Shown in pieces: positions 8,750 through 18,210 of a stretch of DNA of 64,000 bases (within the stretch, counting starts at the first letter, position 1; the number at the start of each line of letters is the position of its first letter). Position numbers and translations under genes: made by a program. The notes under the pieces were generated by a model. The model was not told the origin of the DNA. It worked only from the letters and a program-made list of their open reading frames with translations, and did no database searches. Where the stretch lies: positions 474,001-538,000 of the forward strand of contig NZ_CP093280.1 in the NCBI RefSeq assembly GCF_026651855.1, in the 5' to 3' direction. This stretch comes from Pseudomonas silvicola (GTDB lineage Bacteria; Pseudomonadota; Gammaproteobacteria; Pseudomonadales; Pseudomonadaceae).

Positions 8750-10969
8750 GTGCCCGACGTCATCCTGCGCCTCGCCCTGCCCTCGCCGCTGCGACGCCTG
8801 TTCGACTACCGGGCACCGGCCGGCATGCCAGCCAGCGCCTTCACGCCGGGCATGCGCCTGCGGGTGCCGTTTGGCCGCCGGGAAATGATCGGTATCCTGG
8901 TGGAGGTCACCGACCAGAGCGAAGTGCCCGCCGACAAGCTCAAACCCGCCAGCGCCCTGCTGGACCCGGTAAGCCCGCTGCCGGCGCCGCTCTTCAAGCT
9001 GTGCCTGTGGACGGCTCAGTATTACCAGCACAGCCTGGGCGACACCCTGAGCTGGGCCTTGCCGGTACTGCTGCGCCAGGGCGAACTGGCCGAGGCCCGG
9101 CAGGAGCGCTTCTGGCTGGCCGCGCCAGGCGCACGCCAGGACGACCCGCGCATCAAGAACGCCCCACGCCAGCGCGAAGCCCTGGCCACGCTGGCGCAAC
9201 ACCCCCACGGCGTGGCCCACCCGTTGCTGAGCAAGCTGGGGCTGAACAAGACCAGCCTCGACCTGTTGCTGGAAAAAGACCTGGTCCAGGTAGAGGTGCG
9301 CAAGCACGCACCCGTGCCGCGCCACGAGCACTGGCTGGCCCAGCCCGAGTTGCCGCTCAACAGCGAACAGCGCGCCGCCTTCGAAGCGGTGCGCGCCGGC
9401 TTCGACACGTTCCACGCCTTCCTGCTCGCCGGGGTTACGGGCAGCGGCAAGACCGAGGTCTACCTGCAACTGATTCGCGAAACCCTGGAGGCTGGCAAGC
9501 AGGCGCTGGTGCTGATCCCGGAGATCAACCTGGGCCCGCAGACCCTCGCCCGTTTCGAACAGCGCTTCAACGCGCGCATCGCCCTGCTGCACTCGGCCGT
9601 CAACGACCGTGAGCGGCTGGATGCCTGGCTGGCAGCCCGAGACGGCGAGGCGGATATCATCATCGGTACCCGTTCGGCGCTGTTCACCCCCATGAAAAAC
9701 CCGGGGCTGATCATCATCGATGAGGAGCATGACGGCTCCTATAAACAGCAGGAAGGCCTGCGCTACCACGCCCGCGACCTGGCGTTGGTGCGCGCGCGAC
9801 AGGAGAACATCCCTATCCTGCTGGGTTCGGCGACGCCATCGCTGGAAAGCCTGCACAACGCCTACACCGGCCGCTACGGCCTGCTGAAGATGGAACACCG
9901 CGCCGGCGGCGCCAAACCACCGAAGTTCCTGCGCCTGGACGTCAAGAGCAGGCCGTTGGACAGCGGTATCAGCGGGCCCATGCAGCAAGCCATCGGCCAG
10001 ACCCTGGCCAACGGCCAGCAGGTGCTGGTGTTTCTCAACCGTCGCGGTTTCGCCCCCACCCTGCTGTGCCACGATTGCGGCTGGCTGTCCGAATGCCCCC
10101 GCTGCGATGCCCGCACCACTGTGCACCAGCGCTCCGGGGAGTTGCGCTGCCACCACTGTGGCCACGTGGAGCGCGTGCCGCGCCAGTGCCCCAAGTGCAA
10201 CACTGTGGACCTGCGCCCGGTAGGGGCCGGCACCGAACGAGCCGAAGAGCGCCTGAGCATTCTGTTTCCCGACTACCCCGTGCTGCGGGTCGACCGCGAC
10301 AGCACATCGCGCAAGGATGCGATGAACCAGTTGTTCGCCACCATCCAGAAAGGCCAGCCGTGCATTCTGGTGGGCACCCAGATGCTCGCCAAAGGGCACC
10401 ATTTTCCGCGGGTCACCCTGGTGTCGATCCTGGACGCGGACGGCGGCCTGTTCTCCGGTGACTTCCGTGCCAGCGAGCGCATGGCGCAACTGATCGTGCA
10501 GGTCGCCGGGCGGGCCGGGCGGGCGGAAGAACCGGGCAAAGTCATCATCCAGACCCACCTGGCCGACCACCCGCTGCTGGTGCAACTGACCGAACAAGGC
10601 TATTTCGCCTTTGCCGAACAGGCCCTGAGCGAGCGCCGCGCCGCTGGCCTGCCGCCCTTTGCGCACTTGGCCCTGCTGCGCGCCGAAGCCCACAAGCCCG
10701 GCCAGGCCGAGGGCTTTCTGGACGAGGCATGCGGCGTGGCCGAACAGTTGCTGGAACAAATGCAGCTTGCGGGCATCGAACTGCTCGGGCCGGTGCCGGC
10801 CCCCATGGAACGCCGGGCTGGCCGTTACCGGGCGCAGTTGCTGTTGCAGGCCAGTGCCCGGGCGCCGCTGCACAAGTTGATCGCCAGCTGGCTGCTGAAC
10901 CTGGAGCAAATGCCCAGCGGGCGGCAGGTGCGCTGGTCCCTGGATGTGGACCCAGTCGATCTCTATTGA
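8750..10969 (+). CDS. priA: Primosomal replication restart helicase PriA
   Basis: 739-residue 3'-5' DNA helicase that reloads the replisome at stalled forks. I start at GTG 8750 (VPDVILRLALPSPL), where homology to the PriA N-terminal 3'-OH-binding domain begins, with AGAGAG upstream. Order: 3' binding domain (1-105), winged helix (about 110-175), helicase lobe 1 with Walker A GVTGSGKTEVYL (about 230) and the DEEH box (about 325). A zinc-binding insertion has four CxxC pairs between about 440 and 485. Helicase lobe 2 carries QVAGRAGR (about 584). Full length for the family. Confidence 0.95.
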   Translation: MPDVILRLALPSPLRRLFDYRAPAGMPASAFTPGMRLRVPFGRREMIGILVEVTDQSEVPADKLKPASALLDPVSPLPAPLFKLCLWTAQYYQHSLGDTLSWALPVLLRQGELAEARQERFWLAAPGARQDDPRIKNAPRQREALATLAQHPHGVAHPLLSKLGLNKTSLDLLLEKDLVQVEVRKHAPVPRHEHWLAQPELPLNSEQRAAFEAVRAGFDTFHAFLLAGVTGSGKTEVYLQLIRETLEAGKQALVLIPEINLGPQTLARFEQRFNARIALLHSAVNDRERLDAWLAARDGEADIIIGTRSALFTPMKNPGLIIIDEEHDGSYKQQEGLRYHARDLALVRARQENIPILLGSATPSLESLHNAYTGRYGLLKMEHRAGGAKPPKFLRLDVKSRPLDSGISGPMQQAIGQTLANGQQVLVFLNRRGFAPTLLCHDCGWLSECPRCDARTTVHQRSGELRCHHCGHVERVPRQCPKCNTVDLRPVGAGTERAEERLSILFPDYPVLRVDRDSTSRKDAMNQLFATIQKGQPCILVGTQMLAKGHHFPRVTLVSILDADGGLFSGDFRASERMAQLIVQVAGRAGRAEEPGKVIIQTHLADHPLLVQLTEQGYFAFAEQALSERRAAGLPPFAHLALLRAEAHKPGQAEGFLDEACGVAEQLLEQMQLAGIELLGPVPAPMERRAGRYRAQLLLQASARAPLHKLIASWLLNLEQMPSGRQVRWSLDVDPVDLY

Positions 10970-10984
10970 AGACCGTGCTGGCGG

Positions 10985-11051
10985 GTTCCCAAGCTCCACC
11001 CGGTCCTGCGGGGCGACGCCTCGACCTGCAGGGCCGGGCGAAGCTCGGGAA
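10985..11051. repeat. REP-like inverted pair between priA and argS
   Basis: Two copies of the window's REP unit (core CCGGGCGAAGCTCGGGAA) face each other, giving TTCCCAAGCTCCACCCGG on the left and its imperfect reverse complement on the right. They form a long hairpin immediately after priA, and may stabilise or terminate its transcript. The same unit recurs at 13616, 33695, 42734-42925, 55752, 57782 and 60667. Confidence 0.7.
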
Positions 11052-11172
11052 GATGACAACACAGATTTAAAGCCAAACAAGGTTGGCAACGCCCCACCAG
11101 CACCGGATAATATCCAGTTTTTCCACCCGCGCTTCCAGGCGCCGCCCGCCCACGCGGACGAACGAGAAGACC

Positions 11173-12909
11173 ATGAAAGACACCATTCGCCAGCTGATTC
11201 AACAAGCCCTCACCCAACTCGTCACGGAAGGTGTGTTGCCTGAAGGCTTGACGCCAGCGATCCAGGTGGAAAACGCCCGCGACAAGAAAAACGGCGACTT
11301 CGCCAGCAACATCGCCATGATGCTGGCCAAGCCTGCGGGCCTGAAGCCGCGCGACCTGGCCGAGAAGCTGATCGCCGCCCTGCCTGCCGACGCGCAGATC
11401 AGCAAGGTCGAGATCGCCGGCCCAGGCTTCCTCAACTTCTTCCAGAACACCCAGGCCCTGGCGGGCCGCCTCGACGCCGCCCTGGCCGACGCCAGGGTCG
11501 GCGTGCGCAAGGCCGGCGCTGCCGAGCGCGTGGTGGTCGACCTGTCCGCCCCCAACCTGGCCAAGGAGATGCACGTGGGCCACCTGCGCTCCACCATCAT
11601 CGGTGACGGCGTGGCGCGGGTACTGGAGTTCCTCGGCGACGAGGTGATCCGCCAGAACCACGTGGGCGACTGGGGCACCCAGTTCGGCATGCTGATGGCC
11701 TACCTGCAGGAAAACCCCATCACCAGTGACGAGCTGTCGGACCTGGAAAACTTCTACCGCGCGGCCAAGCAGCGCTTCGACGAGTCGCCGGAGTTCGCCG
11801 ACCGTGCCCGCGGCCTGGTGGTCAAGCTACAGGCCGGCGATGCCGAGTGCCTGGCACTGTGGACGCGCTTCAAGGACATCTCGCTGTCCCACTGCCAGAA
11901 GATCTACGAGCTACTGAACGTCAAACTGACCATGGCCGACGTGATGGGCGAAAGCGCCTACAACGACGACCTGATCAACGTGGTCAACGACCTGAAGGCT
12001 GCAGGCCTGCTGGTGGAAAGCAACGGCGCCCAGTGCGTGTTCCTCGACGAGTTCAAGAACGCCGAGGGCGAGCCGCTGCCGGTGATCATCGTCAAGGCCG
12101 ACGGCGGCTACCTGTACGCCACCACCGACCTTGCCGCCGTGCGCTACCGCAGCAACACGCTGCAGGCCGACCGCGCCCTGTACTTCGTTGACCAGCGCCA
12201 GGCCCTGCACTTCCAGCAGGTGTTCGCCGTGGCCCGCAAGGCCGGCTTCGTGGGCCACCCGATGGACATGGAACACATGGGCTTCGGCACCATGAACGGC
12301 GCCGATGGCCGCCCGTTCAAGACCCGTGACGGCGGCACCGTGAAGCTGATCGACCTGCTGACCGAAGCCCAGGAACGCGCCTACGTATTGGTGAAGGAAA
12401 AGAACCCGGAGCTGGCCGAGGACGAACTGCGCAACATCGCCAAGGTGGTGGGCATCGGCTCGGTGAAATACGCCGACCTGTCCAAGCACCGCACCAGCGA
12501 CTACAGCTTCAACTTCGACCTGATGCTGAATTTCGAAGGCAACACTGCCCCTTACCTGCTGTACGCCTACACCCGCGTGGCCGGCGTGTTCCGCAAACTG
12601 GGCAAGGGTTTTGCCGACGTCGACGGCCAGATCGTTCTGGAAGCCGCGCAGGAACACGAACTGGCCGCCAAGCTGGCGCAGTTCGGCGAAGTACTGAACA
12701 ACGTTGCCGAGAAGGGCACCCCCCACGTGCTGTGCACCTACCTGTACGATGTGGCCGGGCTGTTCTCCAGCTTCTACGAAAACTGCCCGATCCTGAGCGC
12801 CGAAACGCCTGAGCAGCAGCAAAGCCGCCTGCGCCTGGCCGCCCTGACCGGTCGTACCCTCAAGCAAGGCCTGGAGTTGCTCGGCCTGGAAACCCTGGAG
12901 CGCATGTAA
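11173..12909 (+). CDS. argS: Arginyl-tRNA synthetase
   Basis: 578-residue class I aminoacyl-tRNA synthetase charging tRNA-Arg. I place the start at ATG 11173 ([13 protein letters not shown]), preceded by a GAGAAGA ribosome-binding region. The N-terminal Add1 tRNA D-loop-binding domain covers about 1-110. The class I HIGH motif appears as HVGH (about 131-134), in the context [16 protein letters not shown]. The anticodon-binding helical domain occupies the last 120 residues and ends with the conserved LERM. Followed after 1 bp by the SPOR gene, so the two are probably co-transcribed. Confidence 0.97.
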   Translation: MKDTIRQLIQQALTQLVTEGVLPEGLTPAIQVENARDKKNGDFASNIAMMLAKPAGLKPRDLAEKLIAALPADAQISKVEIAGPGFLNFFQNTQALAGRLDAALADARVGVRKAGAAERVVVDLSAPNLAKEMHVGHLRSTIIGDGVARVLEFLGDEVIRQNHVGDWGTQFGMLMAYLQENPITSDELSDLENFYRAAKQRFDESPEFADRARGLVVKLQAGDAECLALWTRFKDISLSHCQKIYELLNVKLTMADVMGESAYNDDLINVVNDLKAAGLLVESNGAQCVFLDEFKNAEGEPLPVIIVKADGGYLYATTDLAAVRYRSNTLQADRALYFVDQRQALHFQQVFAVARKAGFVGHPMDMEHMGFGTMNGADGRPFKTRDGGTVKLIDLLTEAQERAYVLVKEKNPELAEDELRNIAKVVGIGSVKYADLSKHRTSDYSFNFDLMLNFEGNTAPYLLYAYTRVAGVFRKLGKGFADVDGQIVLEAAQEHELAAKLAQFGEVLNNVAEKGTPHVLCTYLYDVAGLFSSFYENCPILSAETPEQQQSRLRLAALTGRTLKQGLELLGLETLERM

Positions 12910-12910
12910 G

Positions 12911-13600
12911 TTGGCCGCCAAGAAAACCCCAGCTCCCAAGCGTGGCGCCAGCCGAAACTCCGCTCCAGCGAAAAAGCCGATCCCGGGATGGGTATGGATG
13001 GCGGTCGGCCTCACGGTCGGCGCGTTCATCGTGTTCCTGATGAAGCTGGAGCCGGGCCACGACGACGTCAAGCGGGTCAAGCCCGAGCAGGCCAAGGCCG
13101 ACAAGATCGCCGAGGCCAACAAGACGCCTCCGAGCCCGCAAGCCCCGGTCAAGCCCAAGTACGACTTCTATACCCTGCTGCCCGAGTCTGAAGTGATCGT
13201 GCCGCCGGAAGCCGTGCCGGAGAAAACCCCGCCCGTACCGGCGCAACCACCGGTTACCCCGGCGGAAGCAGCGAAGATCGATACCGCCCGGGCCCAGGCC
13301 GCCCTGTCGGGGCAGACGCCACCCCCGGCGCCTGCCGTGATCAAGCCAGCGGCTACCACGCAGTTCTTCCTGCAGGCTGGCTCGTTCCGCAAGCAGGCTG
13401 ACGCTGACCGTGTGCGGGCGCAGATCATCCTGCTGGGCCAGGCCGTTTCGGTCGAGTCCGGCACCGTCAAGGACGAGACCTGGTACCGCGTGCTGGTAGG
13501 ACCGTTCAGCAACCGCGAACAGCTGACCGTGGCCCAGAAGCAGCTGTCGGGCAGCGGCTTCAGCAACTTGCTGTTACAACAACGCCAGACCCGCCAGTAA
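12911..13600 (+). CDS. FtsN-like SPOR-domain cell envelope protein
   Basis: 229-residue bitopic membrane protein likely involved in septal peptidoglycan binding. It starts at TTG (MAAKKTPAPKRGAS). A basic cytoplasmic tail of about 27 residues with KK/KR pairs is followed by a transmembrane helix (WVWMAVGLTVGAFIVFLM, about 28-45). A long Pro/Lys/Ala-rich periplasmic linker runs to about 148. A C-terminal SPOR domain (about 150-225) has FFLQAGSFRKQADADRVRAQ and WYRVLVGPFSNREQ. The layout is that of FtsN, though its position between argS and hslV is shared by many pseudomonads whose product is annotated only as SPOR protein. Whether it is the true FtsN cannot be settled from sequence. Confidence 0.85.
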   Translation: MAAKKTPAPKRGASRNSAPAKKPIPGWVWMAVGLTVGAFIVFLMKLEPGHDDVKRVKPEQAKADKIAEANKTPPSPQAPVKPKYDFYTLLPESEVIVPPEAVPEKTPPVPAQPPVTPAEAAKIDTARAQAALSGQTPPPAPAVIKPAATTQFFLQAGSFRKQADADRVRAQIILLGQAVSVESGTVKDETWYRVLVGPFSNREQLTVAQKQLSGSGFSNLLLQQRQTRQ

Positions 13601-13615
13601 CCCCGCGCCGCGCCT

Positions 13616-13674
13616 TTCCCGAGCTTCGCCCGGCCTGCAGACCAACCCCTGCAGGCCCGGGTGCAGCTCGGCAA
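13616..13674. repeat. REP-like inverted pair after the SPOR gene
   Basis: TTCCCGAGCTTCGCCCGG plus CCTGCAG faces CTGCAGG plus CCCGGGTGCAGCTCGG across a short spacer. This gives a stable hairpin 16 bp after the SPOR stop codon, probably closing the argS-SPOR transcript. Confidence 0.7.
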
Positions 13675-13711
13675 GAACACACCCCTGCCCCAACACCGCC
13701 CATCCGGGAAG

Positions 13712-13739
13712 GTTGAAATACCCATCCCCACCCCCATAT
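13712..13739 (+). promoter_or_regulatory. Sigma32 (RpoH) heat-shock promoter of hslVU
   Basis: GTTGAAA (13712-13718) and CCCCATAT (13732-13739), spaced 13 bp apart, match the RpoH consensus CTTGAAA-N13-CCCCATNT closely. They lie 48 bp upstream of hslV, whose product is a classic heat-shock protease in other proteobacteria. Confidence 0.75.
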
Positions 13740-13786
13740 GAGTTTCCATCAGGGCATTTTCGCCCCGCTGCGTGGAGACTCTCCCC

Positions 13787-14317
13787 TTGACCACCATCGT
13801 TTCAGTTCGCCGCCACGGCAAAGTCGTCATGGGCGGCGACGGCCAGGTTTCCCTCGGTAATACCGTGATGAAAGGCAACGCCAAGAAAGTGCGCCGCCTG
13901 TACCACGGCCAGGTGATCGCCGGCTTCGCCGGTGCCACCGCCGACGCCTTCACGCTGTTCGAGCGTTTTGAAGGCCAACTGGAGAAACATCAGGGCCACC
14001 TGGTGCGTGCCGCCGTGGAACTTGCCAAGGAATGGCGCACCGACCGCTCCCTGAGCCGCCTGGAGGCGATGCTGGCCGTTGCCAACAAGGACGCCTCCTT
14101 GATCATCACCGGCAACGGTGACGTCGTCGAACCCGAGGACGGCCTGATCGCCATGGGTTCGGGCGGTGCGTACGCACAAGCCGCGGCCCGCGCCCTGCTG
14201 ATGAAAACCGAGCTGTCGGCCCGAGAAATCGCCGAGACCGCCCTGGGCATCGCCGGCGACATCTGCGTGTTCACCAACCATAACCTGACCATCGAGGAGC
14301 AGGACCTCGCGGAGTGA
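13787..14317 (+). CDS. hslV: ATP-dependent protease proteolytic subunit HslV (ClpQ)
   Basis: 176-residue threonine protease forming the double hexamer that degrades substrates unfolded by HslU. I start at TTG 13787 because a GGAG lies 9 nt upstream. Removal of the initiator Met exposes the N-terminal nucleophile threonine pair ([18 protein letters not shown]). Conserved [33 protein letters not shown] and [13 protein letters not shown] follow, with [14 protein letters not shown] near 124. Heat-shock regulation is indicated by the RpoH-type promoter upstream. Full length for the family. Confidence 0.96.
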   Translation: MTTIVSVRRHGKVVMGGDGQVSLGNTVMKGNAKKVRRLYHGQVIAGFAGATADAFTLFERFEGQLEKHQGHLVRAAVELAKEWRTDRSLSRLEAMLAVANKDASLIITGNGDVVEPEDGLIAMGSGGAYAQAAARALLMKTELSAREIAETALGIAGDICVFTNHNLTIEEQDLAE

Positions 14318-14331
14318 CAAGCTGTTTTGGC

Positions 14332-14354
14332 GCCCGGCCTGACGCCGGGCTTTT
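14332..14354 (+). terminator. Terminator-like hairpin between hslV and hslU
   Basis: A 7-bp perfect stem (GCCCGGC / GCCGGGC) with loop CTGAC and a TTTT tail starts 14 bp after the hslV stop, inside the operon. It may attenuate hslU relative to hslV or protect the hslV mRNA end. The short U tract suggests partial termination. Confidence 0.65.
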
Positions 14355-14392
14355 CCACGCTTGGAATCACCGCTAGAGGACCGCCACATACC

Positions 14393-15730
14393 ATGTCCAT
14401 GACCCCCCGCGAGATCGTCCACGAACTCAACCGCCACATCATTGGCCAGGACGATGCCAAGCGCGCCGTCGCCATTGCCCTGCGCAACCGCTGGCGCCGC
14501 ATGCAGCTGCCTGCCGAGCTGCGCGTTGAAGTGACGCCCAAGAACATCCTGATGATCGGCCCTACCGGCGTCGGCAAGACCGAAATCGCCCGCCGCCTGG
14601 CCAAGCTGGCCAACGCGCCGTTCATCAAGGTCGAAGCCACCAAGTTCACCGAAGTGGGCTATGTGGGCCGTGACGTCGAGTCGATCATCCGCGACCTGGC
14701 CGACGCTGCGCTCAAGCTGCTGCGCGAGCAGGAAATCACCCGCGTGCAGCACCGCGCCGAAGACGCCGCCGAAGAGCGCATCCTCGACGCCCTGCTACCG
14801 CCGGCGCGCACGGGCTTCAACGAAGACCAGGGCCACAGCACCGACTCCAATACCCGCCAGCTATTCCGCAAGCGCTTGCGCGAAGGCCAGCTGGACGACA
14901 AGGAGATCGAGATCGAAGTGGCGGAAGCCGTGGGTGTCGACATTTCCGCGCCGCCGGGCATGGAAGAAATGACCAGCCAGTTGCAGAACCTGTTCGCCAA
15001 CATGGGCAAAGGCAAGAAGAAAAGCCGCAAGCTCAAGGTCAAGGAAGCACTCAAGCTGGTACGCGAGGAAGAAGCCGGGCGCCTGGTCAACGAGGAAGAA
15101 CTCAAGGCCAAGGCCCTGGAGGCCGTCGAGCAGCACGGTATCGTGTTCATCGACGAAATCGACAAGGTCGCCAAGCGCGGCAACGTTGGCGGTGCCGATG
15201 TGTCCCGTGAAGGTGTGCAGCGCGACCTGCTGCCGCTGATCGAAGGCTGCACGGTGAACACCAAGCTGGGCATGGTCAAGACCGACCATATCCTGTTCAT
15301 CGCTTCCGGCGCTTTCCACCTGAGCAAACCGAGCGACCTGGTGCCCGAGCTGCAAGGCCGTCTTCCGATTCGCGTGGAACTCAAGGCACTGAGCCCGGAA
15401 GACTTCGAGCGCATCCTGCAGGAACCGCACGCTTCGCTGACTGAGCAGTACCGCGAGCTGCTGAAAACCGAAGGCCTGAACATCGAGTTCGCGCCCGAAG
15501 GCATCAAGCGCCTGGCCGAGATCGCCTGGCAGGTCAACGAGAAGACCGAGAACATCGGTGCCCGTCGCCTGCACACCTTGCTTGAGCGCCTGCTTGAGGA
15601 AGTGTCGTTCAGCGCCGGCGACCTGGCCGCGGCCCACAGCGAAGCGCCGATCCTGATCGACGCCGACTACGTCAACAGCCACCTGGGCGAATTGGCGCAG
15701 AACGAAGACCTGTCCCGGTATATCCTGTAA
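14393..15730 (+). CDS. hslU: ATP-dependent protease ATPase subunit HslU (ClpY)
   Basis: 445-residue AAA+ unfoldase feeding substrates to HslV. It starts [26 protein letters not shown] with the conserved IIGQ. Walker A is [13 protein letters not shown] (about 57-69). The pore-loop motif GYVG follows at about 91-94. The helical I domain inserted at about 110-240 is the variable degradation module. Walker B is [10 protein letters not shown] (about 248-257), and sensor 2 falls in [17 protein letters not shown] (about 385-400). The C-terminus SRYIL is the conserved tail that docks into HslV. A second in-frame ATG two codons later is possible. Confidence 0.96.
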   Translation: MSMTPREIVHELNRHIIGQDDAKRAVAIALRNRWRRMQLPAELRVEVTPKNILMIGPTGVGKTEIARRLAKLANAPFIKVEATKFTEVGYVGRDVESIIRDLADAALKLLREQEITRVQHRAEDAAEERILDALLPPARTGFNEDQGHSTDSNTRQLFRKRLREGQLDDKEIEIEVAEAVGVDISAPPGMEEMTSQLQNLFANMGKGKKKSRKLKVKEALKLVREEEAGRLVNEEELKAKALEAVEQHGIVFIDEIDKVAKRGNVGGADVSREGVQRDLLPLIEGCTVNTKLGMVKTDHILFIASGAFHLSKPSDLVPELQGRLPIRVELKALSPEDFERILQEPHASLTEQYRELLKTEGLNIEFAPEGIKRLAEIAWQVNEKTENIGARRLHTLLERLLEEVSFSAGDLAAAHSEAPILIDADYVNSHLGELAQNEDLSRYIL

Positions 15731-15758
15731 GGCATCAGCCCCGCCTTCGCGCCGGCCC

Positions 15759-15788
15759 CTGTGGTACCGAGCTTCGCCGGTACCACAG
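15759..15788 (+). terminator. Hairpin after hslU, probable terminator
   Basis: A perfect 11-bp inverted repeat (CTGTGGTACCG / CGGTACCACAG) has an 8-nt loop AGCTTCGC, which resembles the REP core. It starts 29 bp after the hslU stop. There is no long U tract, so termination strength is uncertain. Confidence 0.55.
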
Positions 15789-15837
15789 ACGGTCGTGGCG
15801 TTTTGAAGATTGGGGGGTAACCAACAGGCCTATCCCC

Positions 15838-16215
15838 ATGACCAGACTCCCCACCGCCATCAACCTGCACAAAGCCTCGAAAACCCTGACCCTCACCTAC
15901 GGGCCGGACGAGGTGTACCACCTGCCCGCCGAATTCCTGCGCGTGCACTCCCCCTCCGCCGAGGTTCAAGGCCACGGCAAGCCGATACTGCAATTCGGCA
16001 AAATGGGCGTAGGCCTGTCCAAAATAGAGCCTGCCGGCCAATACGCACTGAAATTGACCTTCGACGACGGCCACGATAGCGGCCTGTTTACCTGGGATTA
16101 CCTCTACCAGTTGTCGGTTCGCCAGGAACAACTCTGGGCCGATTATCTGGACGAGCTGCAAAAAGCCGGGAAAACCCGCGACCCCGCGCTGGCGGTGGTC
16201 AAACTGATGCTCTAG
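15838..16215 (+). CDS. DUF971 (gamma-butyrobetaine hydroxylase-like N-terminal domain) protein
   Basis: 125-residue single-domain protein of the DUF971 family, which in larger proteins precedes 2-oxoglutarate dioxygenase domains and is thought to bind metal. It contains the typical LTYGPDEVYHLPAEFLRVHSP segment (about 18-37), the beta-rich LKLTFDDGHDSGLFTWDYL (about 68-86) and a helical C-terminus. No catalytic dioxygenase domain is present. It lies between hslU and phaC1, with its own start ATG at 15838. Function is unknown; a link to PHA metabolism is only positional. Confidence 0.85.
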   Translation: MTRLPTAINLHKASKTLTLTYGPDEVYHLPAEFLRVHSPSAEVQGHGKPILQFGKMGVGLSKIEPAGQYALKLTFDDGHDSGLFTWDYLYQLSVRQEQLWADYLDELQKAGKTRDPALAVVKLML

Positions 16216-16330
16216 CCCGGGCCCCGGATTTTCTAGAGAGCATTTTCTAATTCTATTTGCTTGAATGCCTGGGCAGCGTTCGGATTCTGGCCGCTTGCGG
16301 TTTCATGCAAAACCGGGTAACCAATGGAAC

Positions 16331-16346
16331 TGGCAGGTTCCCTGCA
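16331..16346 (+). promoter_or_regulatory. Sigma54 -24/-12 promoter candidate for phaC1
   Basis: TGGCAG-N5-CTGCA has GG and GC exactly 10 bp apart, fitting the RpoN consensus TGGCAC-N5-TTGCA with two mismatches. It lies 118 bp upstream of the phaC1 ATG. RpoN involvement in PHA synthesis by some pseudomonads is known, which supports the call. Confidence 0.6.
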
Positions 16347-16463
16347 TCGTTTGGATTCAACTGTTCGCTATCACTGGTCACCCGGGCAGTAGTACTGGCT
16401 CGCGGCTGCGCTGTCGGCACAGTCACCTACCAGTACTCGTCTCAGGACAACGGAGCGTCGTAG

Positions 16464-18143
16464 ATGAGTATCAAGAACAACGATGAACTGAAGTACCAGG
16501 CCTCGGAAAACACCCTGGGGCTGAACCCTGTCATCGGCTTGCGCGGCAAGGACCTGCTGAGCTCCGCGCGCATGATTTTGCGTCAGGCACTCAGGCAGCC
16601 GCTGCACAGTGCCAAGCACGTGGCCCACTTCGGCCTGGAGCTCAAGAATGTGCTGTTCGGCAAATCCAGCCTGACCCCGGAAAGCGATGACCGCCGCTTC
16701 AGTGACCCGGCCTGGAGCCAGAACCCCCTGTACCGCCGCTACCTGCAGACCTACCTGGCCTGGCGCAAGGAGCTGCACGACTGGGCCGGCGACAGTAACC
16801 TGTCGGACCAGGACATCGCTCGCGCCCACTTCGTCATCAACCTGATGACCGAGGCCATGGCCCCCACCAACAGCATGGCCAACCCGGCGGCGGTCAAGCG
16901 CTTCTTCGAAACCGGTGGCAAGAGCCTGCTCGATGGCCTGGCGCACCTGGCCAAGGACCTGGTCAACAATGGCGGCATGCCCAGCCAGGTCAACATGGAT
17001 GCTTTCGAGGTGGGCAAGAACCTGGGCATCACCGAAGGAGCGGTGATCTACCGCAATGACGTGCTGGAACTGATCCAGTACCGGCCCACCACCGAACAGA
17101 CCCATGAACGTCCACTGCTGGTGGTGCCACCGCAAATCAACAAGTTCTACGTATTCGACCTCAGCCCCGAGAAGAGCCTGGCGCGCTTCTGCCTGCGCAG
17201 CAACGTGCAGACCTTCATCGTCAGCTGGCGCAACCCTACCAAGGCTCAGCGCGAGTGGGGCCTGTCGACCTATATAGACGCCCTGAAGGAAGCCGTGGAC
17301 GTGGTCACCGCCGTCACCGGCAGCCCCGACGTAAACATGCTCGGCGCCTGCTCCGGCGGCATCACCTGCACCGCCCTGCTGGGCCATTACGCCGCCCTCG
17401 GGGAACGCAAGGTCAACGCCCTGACCCTGCTGGTCAGCGTACTGGACACCACCCTGGATACCCAGGTCGCCTTGTTCGTCGACGAGCAGACCCTGGAAGC
17501 TGCCAAGCGCCACTCCTACCAATCCGGCGTGCTCGAGGGCAAGGACATGGCGAAGATATTCGCCTGGATGCGCCCCAATGACCTGATCTGGAACTACTGG
17601 GTCAACAACTACCTGATGGGCAACGAGCCGCCGGTGTTCGACATTCTGTTCTGGAACAACGACACCACGCGCCTGCCGGCCGCCTTCCACGGCGACCTGA
17701 TCGAAATGTTCAAGAACAACCCGCTGACCCGGGCCGGCGCCCTTGAAGTGTGCGGTACTGCCATCGACCTCAAGCAGGTCGACAGCGATATCTTCTGCCT
17801 GGCCGGCACCAATGACCACATCACGCCATGGACTTCGTGCTACAAGTCAGCCCAGCTGTTCGGTGGCAAGGTGGAGTTCGTGTTGTCCAGCAGTGGCCAT
17901 ATCCAGAGCATTCTCAACCCGCCGGGCAACCCCAAGGCGCGGTTCATGACCAACAGCCAACTGACGTCCACCCCTGCCCAGTGGCAGGACGACTCAACCA
18001 AGCACACCGATTCCTGGTGGTTGTACTGGGCCGCCTGGCTGGCCGAGCGTTCAGGGGAAATGAAACAAGCGCCACTCAAGCTGGGCAACAAGGCATACCC
18101 GGCCGGAGAGGCTTCACCCGGGACTTACGTGCACGAGCGCTGA
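16464..18143 (+). CDS. phaC1: Class II poly(3-hydroxyalkanoate) synthase PhaC1
   Basis: 559-residue polymerase joining (R)-3-hydroxyacyl-CoA (C6-C14) into medium-chain-length PHA at the granule surface. The start ATG has GGAG 9 nt upstream. The lipase-like box GACSGG places the nucleophile at Cys296, with Asp451 in GTNDHITPW and His479 in SSGHIQSIL completing the triad. The conserved WRNPT and MRPNDLIWNYWVNNYLMG segments are present. Length and motifs match the Pseudomonas type II enzyme. First gene of phaC1ZC2D. A CA-rich motif at codons 4-6 is a likely Crc/Hfq target. Confidence 0.97.
   Translation: MSIKNNDELKYQASENTLGLNPVIGLRGKDLLSSARMILRQALRQPLHSAKHVAHFGLELKNVLFGKSSLTPESDDRRFSDPAWSQNPLYRRYLQTYLAWRKELHDWAGDSNLSDQDIARAHFVINLMTEAMAPTNSMANPAAVKRFFETGGKSLLDGLAHLAKDLVNNGGMPSQVNMDAFEVGKNLGITEGAVIYRNDVLELIQYRPTTEQTHERPLLVVPPQINKFYVFDLSPEKSLARFCLRSNVQTFIVSWRNPTKAQREWGLSTYIDALKEAVDVVTAVTGSPDVNMLGACSGGITCTALLGHYAALGERKVNALTLLVSVLDTTLDTQVALFVDEQTLEAAKRHSYQSGVLEGKDMAKIFAWMRPNDLIWNYWVNNYLMGNEPPVFDILFWNNDTTRLPAAFHGDLIEMFKNNPLTRAGALEVCGTAIDLKQVDSDIFCLAGTNDHITPWTSCYKSAQLFGGKVEFVLSSSGHIQSILNPPGNPKARFMTNSQLTSTPAQWQDDSTKHTDSWWLYWAAWLAERSGEMKQAPLKLGNKAYPAGEASPGTYVHER
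16473..16480 (+). promoter_or_regulatory. Catabolite-activity (Crc/Hfq) motif at the phaC1 translation start
   Basis: AAGAACAA matches the Crc/Hfq recognition pattern AANAANAA and lies 9 nt into the coding region, where it can block initiation. Crc-dependent repression of phaC1 translation has been reported for P. putida. This instance is called from the motif alone. Confidence 0.6.
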
Positions 18144-18210
18144 GGCGCCAAGGCCCGTCCGAGCACCGCCGCAGTGACTGATGCGGCGGCACAACCTATA
18201 GGGCTGATGC

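Noticed and set aside
8633-11089. 818-codon open frame on the minus strand opposite priA
   Set aside because: Antisense of PriA with no recognisable motif; long antisense frames are expected in high-GC Pseudomonas genes.
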